From an uncultured bacterium (GTDB lineage: Bacteria > Actinomycetota > Actinomycetes > S36-B12), in the NCBI GenBank assembly GCA_903850745.1, contig CAINMH010000086.1, positions 1 through 37,669 of the forward strand: a DNA stretch of 37,669 bases, in the 5' to 3' direction. Positions 1 to 8,584 of the stretch are shown piece by piece. The stretch's first letter is position 1, and the number at the start of each line of letters is the position of its first letter. The position numbers were made by a program, and so were the translations under genes. The notes below the pieces were generated by a model. The model saw only the letters and a program-made list of their open reading frames with translations. It was not told where the DNA came from and ran no database searches.

Positions 1-1
1 G

Positions 2-787
2 CCACGAATCATGTTGATGTCGTCGTCGGCCAAATACCCGAATGGTTTGGCGAATTCCTCGGGACTCGTCGGCAAGCGACTCATGCTGCATCCCTGCGCG
101 ACAGTCTCTGGGATTTTCGACGACGAGCTTGATGAAATCGGACCAAGTGGATCAAAACTGGGATCGATGCAGTTCTATGACACGGATGCATCGCGTGGAT
201 TTGTGCGTGGTGCGTACTGGACCCTGTACGACCCTGTCGGTCCGATGATCAGTCTGGCTCGCCAGATGTTCGGTGAAGGTAATGAGAAGCTGCCATTTTG
301 GGGTGAGCACTTCACCGAACGGATCAAGGAGCAGGTCAGACATTCGATCATCTGGGGAATCATCGCGGAGGATCTGCCCGAGGAAGGCAACTTCGTTTCG
401 CTTGACTCGAATCTGACGGACTCAGACGGGCTACCTGCGGCAAAGATCAATTACCGACGATCTGAGAACACGAGTCGCTTGATTGATTTTAATGTCGAGC
501 GCGCTACAGAGGCGCTTGTTGCCGCAGGAGCACGGCGAACATTCGTTGTTTCGCGCAATGCTCCGCCGGGACATCTGCTTGGTACAGCTCGTATGGGTGA
601 CGACCCGGGCACCTCAGTTGTCGATCGATTTGGTAGATCGCATGACATCCCCAATCTTTATGTCGTTGATGGCAGCGTCTTCGTCACGGCGCCACCGGTC
701 AACCCGACATCGACGATTGCGGCAATCTCGAAGTGGATCGCCGTCAACATGGTGCGACAGGCCGGCGATCAGGTGGTCCCAGCATGA
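2..787 (+). CDS. GMC-family oxidoreductase, C-terminal part (5' end outside the window)
   Basis: The reading frame is open to the window edge, so the N-terminal FAD-binding Rossmann half is missing. What remains is the C-terminal half of a glucose-methanol-choline (choline dehydrogenase-like) flavoprotein, which oxidises alcohols to aldehydes or ketones. Visible motifs are PPGHLLGTARMGDDP, with the catalytic His of the GMC_oxred_C domain, then NLYVVDGSVFVTAPPVNPTSTI, here split as VVDGSVF and PPVNPTSTI with the Asn of the usual His/Asn pair. The stop overlaps the next start as ATGA, so it is translationally coupled to a small protein that looks like its partner subunit. Family assignment is firm. 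The substrate is unknown; membership of a CoA-based catabolic island suggests it oxidises an alcohol group early in the pathway. Confidence 0.9.
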   Translation, partial: PRIMLMSSSAKYPNGLANSSGLVGKRLMLHPCATVSGIFDDELDEIGPSGSKLGSMQFYDTDASRGFVRGAYWTLYDPVGPMISLARQMFGEGNEKLPFWGEHFTERIKEQVRHSIIWGIIAEDLPEEGNFVSLDSNLTDSDGLPAAKINYRRSENTSRLIDFNVERATEALVAAGARRTFVVSRNAPPGHLLGTARMGDDPGTSVVDRFGRSHDIPNLYVVDGSVFVTAPPVNPTSTIAAISKWIAVNMVRQAGDQVVPA

Positions 788-1239
788 CGTCAAACCCATC
801 GAGCGCATCTGCCGGAGATCTACTCACCCCGTTACAACGTGAAAGATTTGCGCAAATTGCCGACGTACTTATTGTTGGAGTGGATGGCTTCCCTAACCCC
901 TCAGAAATTGGCATCCACAACACCTGGATCGACTTAGCCTTAACCACCTGGCCGGCGATGCAAGATGTGGTGCGTGCTGTCACCGATATGGAAGGTGACG
1001 CAGAAACTGTCGTGTCGGAGTTACGAACGTCACAGCCGCAACTCTTTGCCGGCTTTGGGCTGATCACTGGAGGTGCCTACTTCATGCATCCGAAGGTGCG
1101 GGCTCTCTTGTCCTATCCCACTGCAACGCTGGTGGAGAATCCACCTTTAGAGGGTGAGTGGGAGTACTACCTTGAGGATGGACTTCTCGACCCAGTAATC
1201 CAGCGCGGCGCATTTTTGAGACCGGTGCCGGAGGCGTGA
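784..1239 (+). CDS. small subunit, gluconate 2-dehydrogenase subunit 3-like
   Basis: A 151-residue protein. I chose the ATG at 784 because it overlaps the upstream stop (ATGA); a longer frame from 733 would overlap the GMC gene by about 50 bases. It begins with a low-complexity Ser/Ala stretch followed by LTPLQRERFAQIADVLI, the kind of N-terminal helix seen in the small subunits (gluconate 2-dehydrogenase subunit 3-like) that accompany GMC dehydrogenases. There is no clear signal peptide or Tat motif. The position directly after a GMC gene supports a partner-subunit role. The family call comes from context plus general resemblance, not from a diagnostic motif. Confidence 0.6.
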   Translation: MTSNPSSASAGDLLTPLQRERFAQIADVLIVGVDGFPNPSEIGIHNTWIDLALTTWPAMQDVVRAVTDMEGDAETVVSELRTSQPQLFAGFGLITGGAYFMHPKVRALLSYPTATLVENPPLEGEWEYYLEDGLLDPVIQRGAFLRPVPEA

Positions 1240-1976
1240 AGGTTCTGGTTGCGCTCAAACACGTTGGTGCAGTCTCAGGGGTTCTCGAAGTCGATGGTGA
1301 CCACATTGACCCGGCCTTCCTGGAATTCGCCATGAGCGATGCTGACGGGTACGCCGTCGAAGCTGCTCTTCTCATGCGAGATCGAGCAGAGGCAGAGGAA
1401 GTCGTCGTCGTCACATGCGGAGGCGAGCCCGCGACAGCAGTAGTGCGGGATGCGATGAGCATGGGTGTCGATCGAGGATTTCGGATGAGTGCAGAAGATA
1501 TGGGGTTTGATCCCCTTGCCGTAGGGCGGGTGCTGTGTGAGGCCGTCACATCGGAGTGTCCTGATCTACTGCTCGTGGGCGTGCAATCCTCGGACCTAGG
1601 GCAGCAGTCTGTTGGGCCGGCAACTGCGGCACTACTCGGCTGGCCCTGTGTTGTAGGCGCTACCGCCGTGCAGGTCGACGGGAAAACTCTCACGGCCCAC
1701 CGTGAACTGGAAGGCGGTGCTCAGGAAATAGTCTCCTGCGAACTTCCTGCCGTGGTCACCGTGCAGACCGGTCCCCATCAGCCGCGTTATGGTTCCTTCA
1801 AAGACAAGATGGCTGCCAAAAAGGCAGAGATCCCGAGTCATACCACTGGGGTCACGCCACGTGTAAGGGTTGTGGCCATGCGGCCTGCAATCAGTACAGG
1901 TAACGCCGAGTTCATCTCGGGGGATCCTCGAAGCATCGCGGAGAAGTTACTCGAGATGGTCAGGGCTGAGCAGTGA
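1236..1976 (+). CDS. etfB: electron transfer flavoprotein beta subunit
   Basis: A 246-residue ETF beta (FixA) protein. It starts MKVLVALKHVG and carries the ETF signature region LLVGVQSSDLGQQSVGPATAALLGWP, here abbreviated, about residues 113-140, followed by VTVQTGPHQPRYGSFKDKMAAKK near residue 175-197, which matches the beta-subunit recognition-loop region that docks to dehydrogenases. The start is GTG at 1236, overlapping the previous stop as GTGA. ETF is a soluble FAD/AMP heterodimer that takes electrons from acyl-CoA dehydrogenases to the respiratory chain. Its presence here, with an acyl-CoA dehydrogenase at 5634-6770, suggests an ETF dedicated to this pathway. Confidence 0.93.
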   Translation: MKVLVALKHVGAVSGVLEVDGDHIDPAFLEFAMSDADGYAVEAALLMRDRAEAEEVVVVTCGGEPATAVVRDAMSMGVDRGFRMSAEDMGFDPLAVGRVLCEAVTSECPDLLLVGVQSSDLGQQSVGPATAALLGWPCVVGATAVQVDGKTLTAHRELEGGAQEIVSCELPAVVTVQTGPHQPRYGSFKDKMAAKKAEIPSHTTGVTPRVRVVAMRPAISTGNAEFISGDPRSIAEKLLEMVRAEQ

Positions 1977-2899
1977 CTGCGATTGTTGTCATAGCGGAGG
2001 TCAGCGATAGCGACTTTGATCCGATTACTGCAGAGTTAGTGTCAGCGGCGCTCCAGACAGGCGCTGAAGAAGTACACGTTGTTGCCTGGGGCCTAACGCA
2101 ATCACAGGCGGTGGGATATGAGGGAGTTAAATCCATACTGCTTGCTGAGTGCGCCCCCAACTCGGTAGAACAGATTAAGGAACTCATTCATCAGGCGCTC
2201 ATGCGCACTCAGGCCACGTGTGTTGTGGCATCCTTCAACTGGCGCAACACTGAGTTCGCAGCGTCTGTTGCGGCGATGAACGACATGTCAATCGTGACGG
2301 ATTGTCTTTCGCTGGAAACCCAGCCCTCGGGCTGGCGCGTGTCTCGCCCCGCCTATTCAGGGAAGGTGGAGGTAGATCTGCACGTTGATGGTGGGCTGGT
2401 TGCGCTGCTCCGTGACCGAGTCTGGCCAGCAGCCCGAAGAGACCCGGTGCCAGTCGTAACCATGTCAACCCTGACGAGTGTCTCCGCGGTATCACAAGTA
2501 GGAAGTACCGAAGCACCCCGATCTGGAGTGGACCTCAACTCTGCGGGCGTCATCTTCGCTGTGGGGCGAGGATTGGGAGCCGAGGGCGTTCCAGAATTCG
2601 TTGAACTCACCAATCGGCTCGGAGTGGCGTTGGGTGCATCGCGGCCGGTCGTTGATGCCGGTTGGCTGCCACATGCGCATCAGATTGGGCAGTCCGGCAC
2701 CTCAGTGGCGCCGCGACTCTATATCGCCTTTGGGATCTCCGGAGCGATGCAGCACCTTGTCGGGATTCGCAAGGCTCAGCGGATTGTCGCGATCAATACA
2801 GATCCTCAGGCGCCCATTTTTTCTATCGCAGACGTCGCCGTTGTTGCCGAAGGCACTGAGGTAGTTAAAGCAATGTTGGATTTGCTGCCAAGTTCCTAG
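1973..2899 (+). CDS. etfA: electron transfer flavoprotein alpha subunit
   Basis: A 308-residue ETF alpha (FixB) protein that starts at GTG 1973 in a GTGA overlap with etfB. The C-terminal FAD-binding domain is clear: GRGLGAEGVPEFVEL, then RPVVDAGWLPHAHQIGQSG, then LYIAFGISGAMQHLVG and IVAINTDPQAPIFSIADV. These are the conserved ETF-alpha FAD contacts. It forms the heterodimer with EtfB. Its TAG stop shares the palindrome CTAG (2896-2899) with the stop of the convergent thiolase, so the two transcription units have no space between their coding ends. Confidence 0.94.
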   Translation: MTAIVVIAEVSDSDFDPITAELVSAALQTGAEEVHVVAWGLTQSQAVGYEGVKSILLAECAPNSVEQIKELIHQALMRTQATCVVASFNWRNTEFAASVAAMNDMSIVTDCLSLETQPSGWRVSRPAYSGKVEVDLHVDGGLVALLRDRVWPAARRDPVPVVTMSTLTSVSAVSQVGSTEAPRSGVDLNSAGVIFAVGRGLGAEGVPEFVELTNRLGVALGASRPVVDAGWLPHAHQIGQSGTSVAPRLYIAFGISGAMQHLVGIRKAQRIVAINTDPQAPIFSIADVAVVAEGTEVVKAMLDLLPSS

Positions 2900-4068
2900 A
2901 TCCGCTCAATGAGGGTCGCGGTCCCTAAGCCTCCACCGCAGCACATGGTGACGAGCCCGAGCTGACCATCGAGATCCTCCAGCTCGTGGAGGAGAGTGGT
3001 TATGAGGCGCGCGCCAGTGGAGCCCAGTGGATGACCGAGAGCGATTGCTCCACCTCGAGGGTTGACTCGGTCCATGGCCGGATCAAACTCCTTCTGCCAC
3101 GCGAGGACCACTGATGCGAAGGCTTCGTTGATCTCGATTACGTCGAGGTCTGATATCGACAGGCCATTGCGCTCCAGGATCTTTCGGGTAGCCGGAATTG
3201 GTCCGGTGAGCATCGTCACCGGATCTACGCCGAGTGTTACCTGATCAACTATGCGCGCACGAGGCCGTAGCCCGAGTGAATCCGCCTTAGCCCTGCTCAT
3301 AATCAGTAACGCCGCCGCGCCATCGGAGATCTGTGACGAATTCCCTGCGGTGACTCTTCCGCCGATATTCCTAAATATTGGCTTGAGGGCGCCAAGCGAC
3401 TCAACGGATGAGTCAGCACGGATGCCCTGGTCAAGAGTGACCAATCCCGACGGTGTTTTGATCCCGATGATCTCTCGATCAAAGGACCCTCCGACCGTTG
3501 CTGCATGAGCTCGTGCGTGGGATTCGGCTGAGAACGAGTCCATGTCCTCTCGTGAGATATCCCAAGTGTCAGCCAGACGTTCCGCTCCCTCGCCTTGAGG
3601 TACCAGCGAGTACCTTTCAAGCAGTTGATCGGTGAACGCAGCCCCCCACTCCTTCTGCGCCCCTTCGTTGACCTTGAAGCCGACTCGTCCCATGTGCTCG
3701 ACGCCACCAGCTATCACTACGTCATTGACACCGGCGGCGATACTAAGCGCCGCAAAGTTGACTGCCTGCTGACCGGAGCCGCAGCGGATATCCAATGTGG
3801 TGGCCCCTGTTTCGATGGGAAGGCCCTCCGCAAGCCAAGCATTGCGCCCGATACCAAGTGACTGCTCGGCAATCTGATAGACGCATCCGACGATCAGATT
3901 CTCTACCTCTGCAGGGTCTATCCCCGTTGTTTCCAACAGCCCAACGAGTGTCTGGCCTAGCAGGTCGACAGGATGGAGATCCTTGTACAAACCCTTTTCG
4001 GGGTGACTTCGTCCAACAGCCGTACGAACGGCACCGACGATGACTGCGTCACGCCCTTGTTGAGGCAT
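2896..4068 (-). CDS. thiolase (acetyl-CoA C-acyltransferase)
   Basis: A 390-residue thiolase-family enzyme, a usual length. The nucleophilic cysteine is C96 in TLDIRCGSGQQA. The C-terminal pair is H346 in GAIALGHPLGSTGAR and C376 in TMCCGGGLG, and NEAFASVVLAW gives the NEAF motif. All three catalytic positions are therefore present, so it should catalyse CoA-dependent cleavage of a 3-ketoacyl-CoA or the reverse condensation. It is the last gene of a four-gene minus-strand operon (acyl-CoA dehydrogenase, SDR, amidohydrolase, thiolase), where it would end the beta-oxidation-like sequence. Chain-length preference cannot be judged. Confidence 0.93.
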   Translation of the reverse strand: MPQQGRDAVIVGAVRTAVGRSHPEKGLYKDLHPVDLLGQTLVGLLETTGIDPAEVENLIVGCVYQIAEQSLGIGRNAWLAEGLPIETGATTLDIRCGSGQQAVNFAALSIAAGVNDVVIAGGVEHMGRVGFKVNEGAQKEWGAAFTDQLLERYSLVPQGEGAERLADTWDISREDMDSFSAESHARAHAATVGGSFDREIIGIKTPSGLVTLDQGIRADSSVESLGALKPIFRNIGGRVTAGNSSQISDGAAALLIMSRAKADSLGLRPRARIVDQVTLGVDPVTMLTGPIPATRKILERNGLSISDLDVIEINEAFASVVLAWQKEFDPAMDRVNPRGGAIALGHPLGSTGARLITTLLHELEDLDGQLGLVTMCCGGGLGTATLIERI

Positions 4069-4088
4069 TCAGTTCCCACCTTCATTGG

Positions 4089-4880
4089 TTATGGGGATGA
4101 CAGGCCCAACAAATTGGCCATATTGCCGCCCAGGATCATGTGGACTTCCTCGTCGGTGAGGCCGATACGTCGAAGAGTGTCTACATCTTGCTCGGGATCG
4201 CTCATGGGCCAGTCCGACCCGAAGACGATCCGGTCGGCACCATGGCGTCGGACTACATCACGAACGATTTCCGGTGCGACACTCACCAAACCGGGTGGCC
4301 AAGAGGTGTCGAGGTACACGGGGAGCCCTTGAATGTACGAAGCTGCTTCCTCATGTCTGCGGTATCCCCCGAAGTGGCAGGCAACGACATCTAATCCAGG
4401 CAATGCTTCGATGAGGTTGCGCAACATTTCGGGAGTGCATCGATCGTTTGCTGATGAGTCGCCTCCCTCGCCTACGTGGATGATGCAGACATAGGTGCCT
4501 CGCATGGGATCGAGAATGTCCCACAATCGTCGGTCATCGAGTGCGAATCCTTGGAAGAGCGGATGGATCTTGACCCCTGGAATGTTGTGCCGTTCCAGAC
4601 TGGCCAAATTTTCTTCGACGCTCAAATCGGGATGAATGGTTCCGAATCCGATGAAGCGATCCGTAGGAAGACTTTCGGCAAAGGTATTTGTTCTTTCGAC
4701 GTGTCGGGCAAGATTTGCGACATTAAGAGTTATCGCTTTGTCGATGCCCGCCTGATCCATTGCTGCTAGTGCGCCAGAGACGGTCCCGTCACCGAAACGA
4801 GTGAGATCTCCCCGCGGGGCAGCAAGAGCTCGACTTGCAATCTCATCTGGCCAGACGTGGACGTGGGTATCAATAATCAT
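4089..4880 (-). CDS. amidohydrolase-superfamily (Amidohydro_2) metal-dependent hydrolase or decarboxylase
   Basis: A 263-residue TIM-barrel protein. It opens with MIIDTHVHVW (metal ligands H6 and H8), then has KIHPLFQG, VACHFGG and IVFGSDWPMSD with the active-site Asp near the C-terminus. This pattern fits the amidohydrolase_2 subgroup, which includes ACMSD-type decarboxylases and ring-opening lactone or 2-pyrone hydrolases such as LigI. It lies four bases downstream of the SDR gene and 20 upstream of the thiolase, so it is very likely co-transcribed. In a CoA-degradation operon a hydrolytic ring opening or a decarboxylation is plausible, but the reaction is not readable from the sequence. 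Confidence 0.85.
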   Translation of the reverse strand: MIIDTHVHVWPDEIASRALAAPRGDLTRFGDGTVSGALAAMDQAGIDKAITLNVANLARHVERTNTFAESLPTDRFIGFGTIHPDLSVEENLASLERHNIPGVKIHPLFQGFALDDRRLWDILDPMRGTYVCIIHVGEGGDSSANDRCTPEMLRNLIEALPGLDVVACHFGGYRRHEEAASYIQGLPVYLDTSWPPGLVSVAPEIVRDVVRRHGADRIVFGSDWPMSDPEQDVDTLRRIGLTDEEVHMILGGNMANLLGLSSP

Positions 4881-4884
4881 GACA

Positions 4885-5634
4885 TCACAACTTCGCCGAT
4901 TCGCCGCCGTCAGCGACGATTACTGATCCGGTGATGAAATCCGACCAATGCGACGCAAGCAGGCATACCAGTGGGCCAATCTCATTGGCATCGCCCATGC
5001 GACCCAAAGGAATTTTGCGTAGCCTGCGCTTCAGCAGGTCTTCAGACTCCAGCACTGCCTCCTGCGCACGTGTCTCAAAGGCGCCCGGAGCAATGGCATT
5101 GACTTGAATGTTGAATGGCGCCCACTCGGCTGCAAGGGCCTTCGTCATCTGCAGGACTGCGCCTTTTGATGCGGAGTATGCGACAAGTCCGGCCTTGCCG
5201 AGGATTCCGGATGTGGAAGCAATGTTGATGACCTTGCCAGATTTTTGTTCTTGAAAGATTGCTCCGGCGGACCGAGCCAGTGCTACGGGCGCGAAGACGT
5301 TGACCGCAAAAACCCGCTCCCAAAGATCGGCATCCTGACTTAAGAAAGATCCCGCTGGGGCGATGCCAGCGTTGTTCACAATGATGTCCAGCCGACCGAA
5401 TGCGGACACCGCAGCCTCCGGAAGTCGGGAGACATGGTCTAAATCAGTGACGTCACAGCGCTCTACGTGAATCCGATCACCCGCGACTTTACGGAGTTCA
5501 TTCAACTCCGAATCTGATCGCGCGACACCGAGGACGTTGGCACCTTCTTCAGCAAGTGCCAAGGCAGCAGCAAAGCCCAATCCGCGACCCGCGCCTGTAA
5601 CGATTGCGACTTTGCCAGTGAGATTGAGATCCAT
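4885..5634 (-). CDS. short-chain dehydrogenase/reductase (SDR)
   Basis: A 249-residue classical SDR. The cofactor motif is TGAGRGLG at residues 13-20, NNAG is present near residue 88, the catalytic Ser is in INIASTSG and the YSASK motif gives Tyr and Lys. The C-terminal ITGSVIVADGG is typical of the family. It should interconvert an alcohol and a ketone with NAD(P). Its ATG overlaps the acyl-CoA dehydrogenase stop by one base (TAATG on the minus strand), which means tight coupling. In context it probably does the 3-hydroxyacyl-CoA or cyclic-alcohol oxidation step between hydration and thiolysis. Confidence 0.93.
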   Translation of the reverse strand: MDLNLTGKVAIVTGAGRGLGFAAALALAEEGANVLGVARSDSELNELRKVAGDRIHVERCDVTDLDHVSRLPEAAVSAFGRLDIIVNNAGIAPAGSFLSQDADLWERVFAVNVFAPVALARSAGAIFQEQKSGKVINIASTSGILGKAGLVAYSASKGAVLQMTKALAAEWAPFNIQVNAIAPGAFETRAQEAVLESEDLLKRRLRKIPLGRMGDANEIGPLVCLLASHWSDFITGSVIVADGGESAKL

Positions 5635-6770
5635 TAGGAATTCATCTCACGTGGAAGTTCCCTTGCGATGCTCAGCCGAAGCACAGATGACGCACCTTCA
5701 TAAATGCGCATGGGTCGGGCTTGCCGGTAGAGGCGCTCCATCTTCGAATCACGGATGAGTCCCCATCGGCCCATTATCTGAACACCGCGATCGACGATTC
5801 GCCCGGCAGCTTCAGATGCAAAGAGCTTGGCCATCGAGGAGTGATGAAGTGTGCCTGCGGGATTGGTCTGTGCGAGTTCTGCAGCGCGGTAGGTCAGAAG
5901 ACGAGCCGCTTCGAGTTCAGTCCAAGAGTCCGCAAGCATCTCAGCGACTGGCCCGTGCTTGGCGAGTGGTTTGCCGAACTGCTCTCGTGTATGCGCATGC
6001 TGGGACGCTTCTCGCAAAGCTGCGCTGGCGACCCCGAGGCACGCTCCGGCAACGGAGACTCGGAAAACAGACAAAGTGGCAAGCACAAGTTCGAGTCCGG
6101 CTTTTCGTCTACCCAGGACTGCGCTCATGGGGAGAACTACGTTGTCGAAGGTGAGATCTGCAAGGACATGCGGTGCGATGATCTCGGGCGTCAAAGTCCA
6201 CGACAGTCCGGGGGCGTCAGCGGGTACGAGCACCAGAGTGAAGCCTTCTTCGTCCTTGGCCAGCACTGAGTAGAAGTCGGCGACACCACCGTTTGAGATG
6301 AAGGCCTTGCTTCCATTGAGGATGAGAGTGTCCGCGCCGTCTTGGGTCAGCGTGGTGGTGAGACTCTTGAGATCTGATCCTGCTACCGGCTCTGTGAGCC
6401 CCAGTGCGGCAAGTGATTCGCCTAAAGCCACCTTGGGTAGCCACTGGGCTTTCTGCTCTGGGCTGCCACCCACGGATATGGCATAACTTCCGATGCCCTG
6501 CAGTGCGAATAGCGAGTCCGCATGAGACGACACACCCATGAGGACTTCGCGGACGACAGCAACGGCAAGAGGGTCAACCGCCTCGAATCGCCCGCCATGT
6601 GACTTGGGTACGAGAAGTTCCAACAGGCGACTGTCCACAAGCGCCTGTCGAACCCCCGGGTGCAGGGTGCTCATGCCGTCGGCCTCTACCGCCATCGGCT
6701 CGACTCGGGCGGCCACGACTGCCGCTTCCTCCTGGAGGTCGAGGTAGACCGGCGCCAGTTGGAAATTCAT
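5634..6770 (-). CDS. acyl-CoA dehydrogenase
   Basis: A 378-residue FAD-dependent acyl-CoA dehydrogenase of normal length. The FAD/substrate motif LGLTEPVAGSDLKS corresponds to the family LTEPxAGSD. Further on are HAHTREQFGKPLAKHGPV and, near the C-terminus, MRIYEGASSVLR, whose Glu sits at the position of the catalytic base in medium-chain enzymes. It introduces an alpha,beta double bond into an acyl-CoA and passes electrons to ETF; etfBA lies 2.7 kb away, beyond the convergent junction. It is the first gene of the minus-strand operon and is divergent from the gene at 6855. Confidence 0.94.
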   Translation of the reverse strand: MNFQLAPVYLDLQEEAAVVAARVEPMAVEADGMSTLHPGVRQALVDSRLLELLVPKSHGGRFEAVDPLAVAVVREVLMGVSSHADSLFALQGIGSYAISVGGSPEQKAQWLPKVALGESLAALGLTEPVAGSDLKSLTTTLTQDGADTLILNGSKAFISNGGVADFYSVLAKDEEGFTLVLVPADAPGLSWTLTPEIIAPHVLADLTFDNVVLPMSAVLGRRKAGLELVLATLSVFRVSVAGACLGVASAALREASQHAHTREQFGKPLAKHGPVAEMLADSWTELEAARLLTYRAAELAQTNPAGTLHHSSMAKLFASEAAGRIVDRGVQIMGRWGLIRDSKMERLYRQARPMRIYEGASSVLRLSIARELPREMNS

Positions 6771-6854
6771 AGGCGAAACATTATCAGGAATCTGTTAGCG
6801 TGCCCTGACCGCTTGTACCCGAGTATCCGGGCCAACTCAGTTTTGGGAGGACAC
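6771..6854. promoter_or_regulatory. 84-bp divergent intergenic region
   Basis: This gap separates the start of the minus-strand acyl-CoA dehydrogenase operon from the GTG start at 6855, so it must hold promoters for both directions. A small dyad, CCCG-N6-CGGG, is visible at about 6828-6841. The ribosome binding site GGGAGG at 6845-6850, four bases before the GTG at 6855, decides that start. No confident -35/-10 pair can be assigned by eye. No regulator gene lies in the window to name as a binding partner. Confidence 0.35.
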
Positions 6855-7724
6855 GTGACGCCTAAGACGCTCCTCGAACGCGAGGAAGAGCACCCACAGA
6901 CCATCGTGAGCGAGGTCGGCGGGCGCCGGATCATCGTGATGGACTCGGCACGGTGGGTCGACGACCGCAACCGAGATCGAGATGTTGTCGTCCCGGCGTC
7001 ATATATAGGAGTCCTGCCTGCGCGCATGGTGGGCATGCATCGACCCCGGGGAGTCATTGGCCATGACGCCTGCCTGGGAGTTGAGGGCGCGGGTATTGCG
7101 GGTCTGTGGTTTCTTGAGGCATTGGGTATACCTGCCGCTACTGCCGACGGGATGTCTGCCGAGCTGGGGAACGGCCCGGACCTCTACGCCCACGGTGTCA
7201 TCTCGCGACTGAACTACCCCGCGGAATGTCTTGGCGTACGGGCCGGCATGTCAGTGCGCGAGGCGGCGGAGTTGATGCGGGACGTAGACCCGGTTGATGT
7301 CGAGGTGGGCAACAAGATTCGTCGGGAAGTCATGGAGACTCTCGACAACGGCAGGCGAATCGTCGTAACTGATTCGATCGTCTGGGCCTACCCAGAGGAC
7401 GAGGGCACCAGCGTCCTCGTAACTGCTGGCCACACAGGGCGCAGCGGCGCAAGTTTTCTTGTCGAGGCGAACCCCTGGGCCTTTATCTGCCATGACGGCG
7501 GGTTCTCGAAGAACGATTCGGGCGTTAAGGGACTGGAGATTACCGCGCAGGTGGGCTTGGCAGGGGCGTGTATTGACGGACGTACAGCACCGATCGGTGA
7601 TGCTTTTAGGGGCTATCACGAGGGTCTCATCAGTATCTGCAACGGGCCCGCGAGGGAGCGAGGTGTCCGTGAGGGGATGTCAGTTAAAGAGGCGGCACAC
7701 CTCCTCCTGATTGGCGGGGGCTGA
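6855..7724 (+). CDS. conserved protein of unknown function made of two tandem homologous halves
   Basis: A 289-residue protein. I chose GTG 6855 because of the GGGAGG at 6845-6850; the frame stays open upstream to 6660 but would run back into the divergent gene. The protein is an internal duplication: residues 23-142 align with 166-285 at a constant offset of 143. Matches include GRRIIVMDS/GRRIVVTDS, GHDACLG/CHDGGFS, HGVISRLN/EGLISICN and GVRAGMSVREAAEL/GVREGMSVKEAAHL. It has no signal peptide or membrane segment. I recall similar motifs (an HDAG-like core and GMSVxEAA) in unannotated proteins of catabolic clusters but cannot name the family. The stop overlaps the next start as TGATG, so it belongs to the enoyl-CoA hydratase operon. 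Confidence 0.75.
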   Translation: MTPKTLLEREEEHPQTIVSEVGGRRIIVMDSARWVDDRNRDRDVVVPASYIGVLPARMVGMHRPRGVIGHDACLGVEGAGIAGLWFLEALGIPAATADGMSAELGNGPDLYAHGVISRLNYPAECLGVRAGMSVREAAELMRDVDPVDVEVGNKIRREVMETLDNGRRIVVTDSIVWAYPEDEGTSVLVTAGHTGRSGASFLVEANPWAFICHDGGFSKNDSGVKGLEITAQVGLAGACIDGRTAPIGDAFRGYHEGLISICNGPARERGVREGMSVKEAAHLLLIGGG

Positions 7725-8485
7725 TGTCTCAGGTGCTCGTCGAGGACGTCGGAAGAGTGCGACGTATTACCGTCGACCATCCGCAGACCCGTAATTCGCT
7801 CACTGACGAAGCACTTGCTGATCTCGTCGGGGCAGCCGAAGATGCCGAACGGTCGCAGGAAATCAGGTGTGTCGTCCTCGCTGGCTCCGACGCGGTATTT
7901 GCCTCCGGTGCCGACGTGCGCGCCCTCCTTCAGATGACGAGTGCCGATGTGGAGAGTGGGCCTCGACAGCGGTTATGGACCACATTCCGGGGTCTCCAGA
8001 TTCCTCTCGTGGCGGCGATTTCCGGCTTTTGTCTCGGCGCAGGAGCCGAGTTGGCCATGATGAGCGACATTGTGGTCGCCTCGGAGACGGTGCGTTTCGG
8101 ACTGCCAGAAACCGCGCTCGGGCTAATTCCAGGAGCTGGCGGCACACAGTTGCTCGCGCATGCTGCCGGAAAGGCTCTCGCTATGGACGTGATTTTGTCA
8201 GGCAGGTTGCTCAACGCGGAGGAGCTGATGCGCGTTGGTGTTGTCTCCCGGGTGGCGAGCGTCGCGGACTATCGGAATCTCGCCTACGAGATCGCGGCTA
8301 CTGTCGCCGAGCGCCCGGCTCTGGCGCAGCGGCTCGCGATGCAGTCCGTTCGACGTTCGTTTGAGGTTTCACTCTCGGAGGGGCTTGCGGCTGAGCGTCG
8401 GGATTTCGGCACAGCCTTTGATTCGCCGGATGCCAAGGAGGGTCTTACCGCTTTCTTGGAAAAGCGCACAGCTCAATTCACGTAG
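7724..8485 (+). CDS. enoyl-CoA hydratase/isomerase (crotonase family)
   Basis: A 253-residue crotonase-fold protein. The oxyanion-hole region is GSDAVFASGADVRAL, followed by AAISGFCLGAGAELAMMSD and FGLPETALGLIPGAGGTQLL. Both hydratase glutamates are present: the E of GAGAE and the E of LPET, corresponding to E144 and E164 of rat mitochondrial enoyl-CoA hydratase. A hydratase is therefore more likely than an isomerase or a dehalogenase. It starts at ATG 7724, overlapping the previous stop by one base. It would hydrate the enoyl-CoA made by the acyl-CoA dehydrogenase encoded on the other strand. Confidence 0.92.
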   Translation: MSQVLVEDVGRVRRITVDHPQTRNSLTDEALADLVGAAEDAERSQEIRCVVLAGSDAVFASGADVRALLQMTSADVESGPRQRLWTTFRGLQIPLVAAISGFCLGAGAELAMMSDIVVASETVRFGLPETALGLIPGAGGTQLLAHAAGKALAMDVILSGRLLNAEELMRVGVVSRVASVADYRNLAYEIAATVAERPALAQRLAMQSVRRSFEVSLSEGLAAERRDFGTAFDSPDAKEGLTAFLEKRTAQFT

Positions 8486-8512
8486 AACTTCAAGCAATGC
8501 CGCCGGCAGCAT

Positions 8513-8540
8513 TGTGGGACGTGACGGAATTTCGTATAAT
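8513..8540 (+). promoter_or_regulatory. sigma-A-type promoter of the hyuA operon
   Basis: TATAAT at 8535-8540 is a perfect -10 box. TTGTGG at 8513-8518 is a reasonable -35 at a spacing of 16. Initiation would fall near 8547, giving a short leader that contains AAGGAG (8574-8579) ahead of the ATG at 8585. Just upstream, CAATGC...GCATTG (8495-8514) forms a small hairpin that could end the preceding two-gene transcript. This suggests that hyuA onward is an independent transcription unit. Confidence 0.65.
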
Positions 8541-8584
8541 CCTTATCAGTGATTGTGTCCGCACTTGGCCCGCAAGGAGAATTC

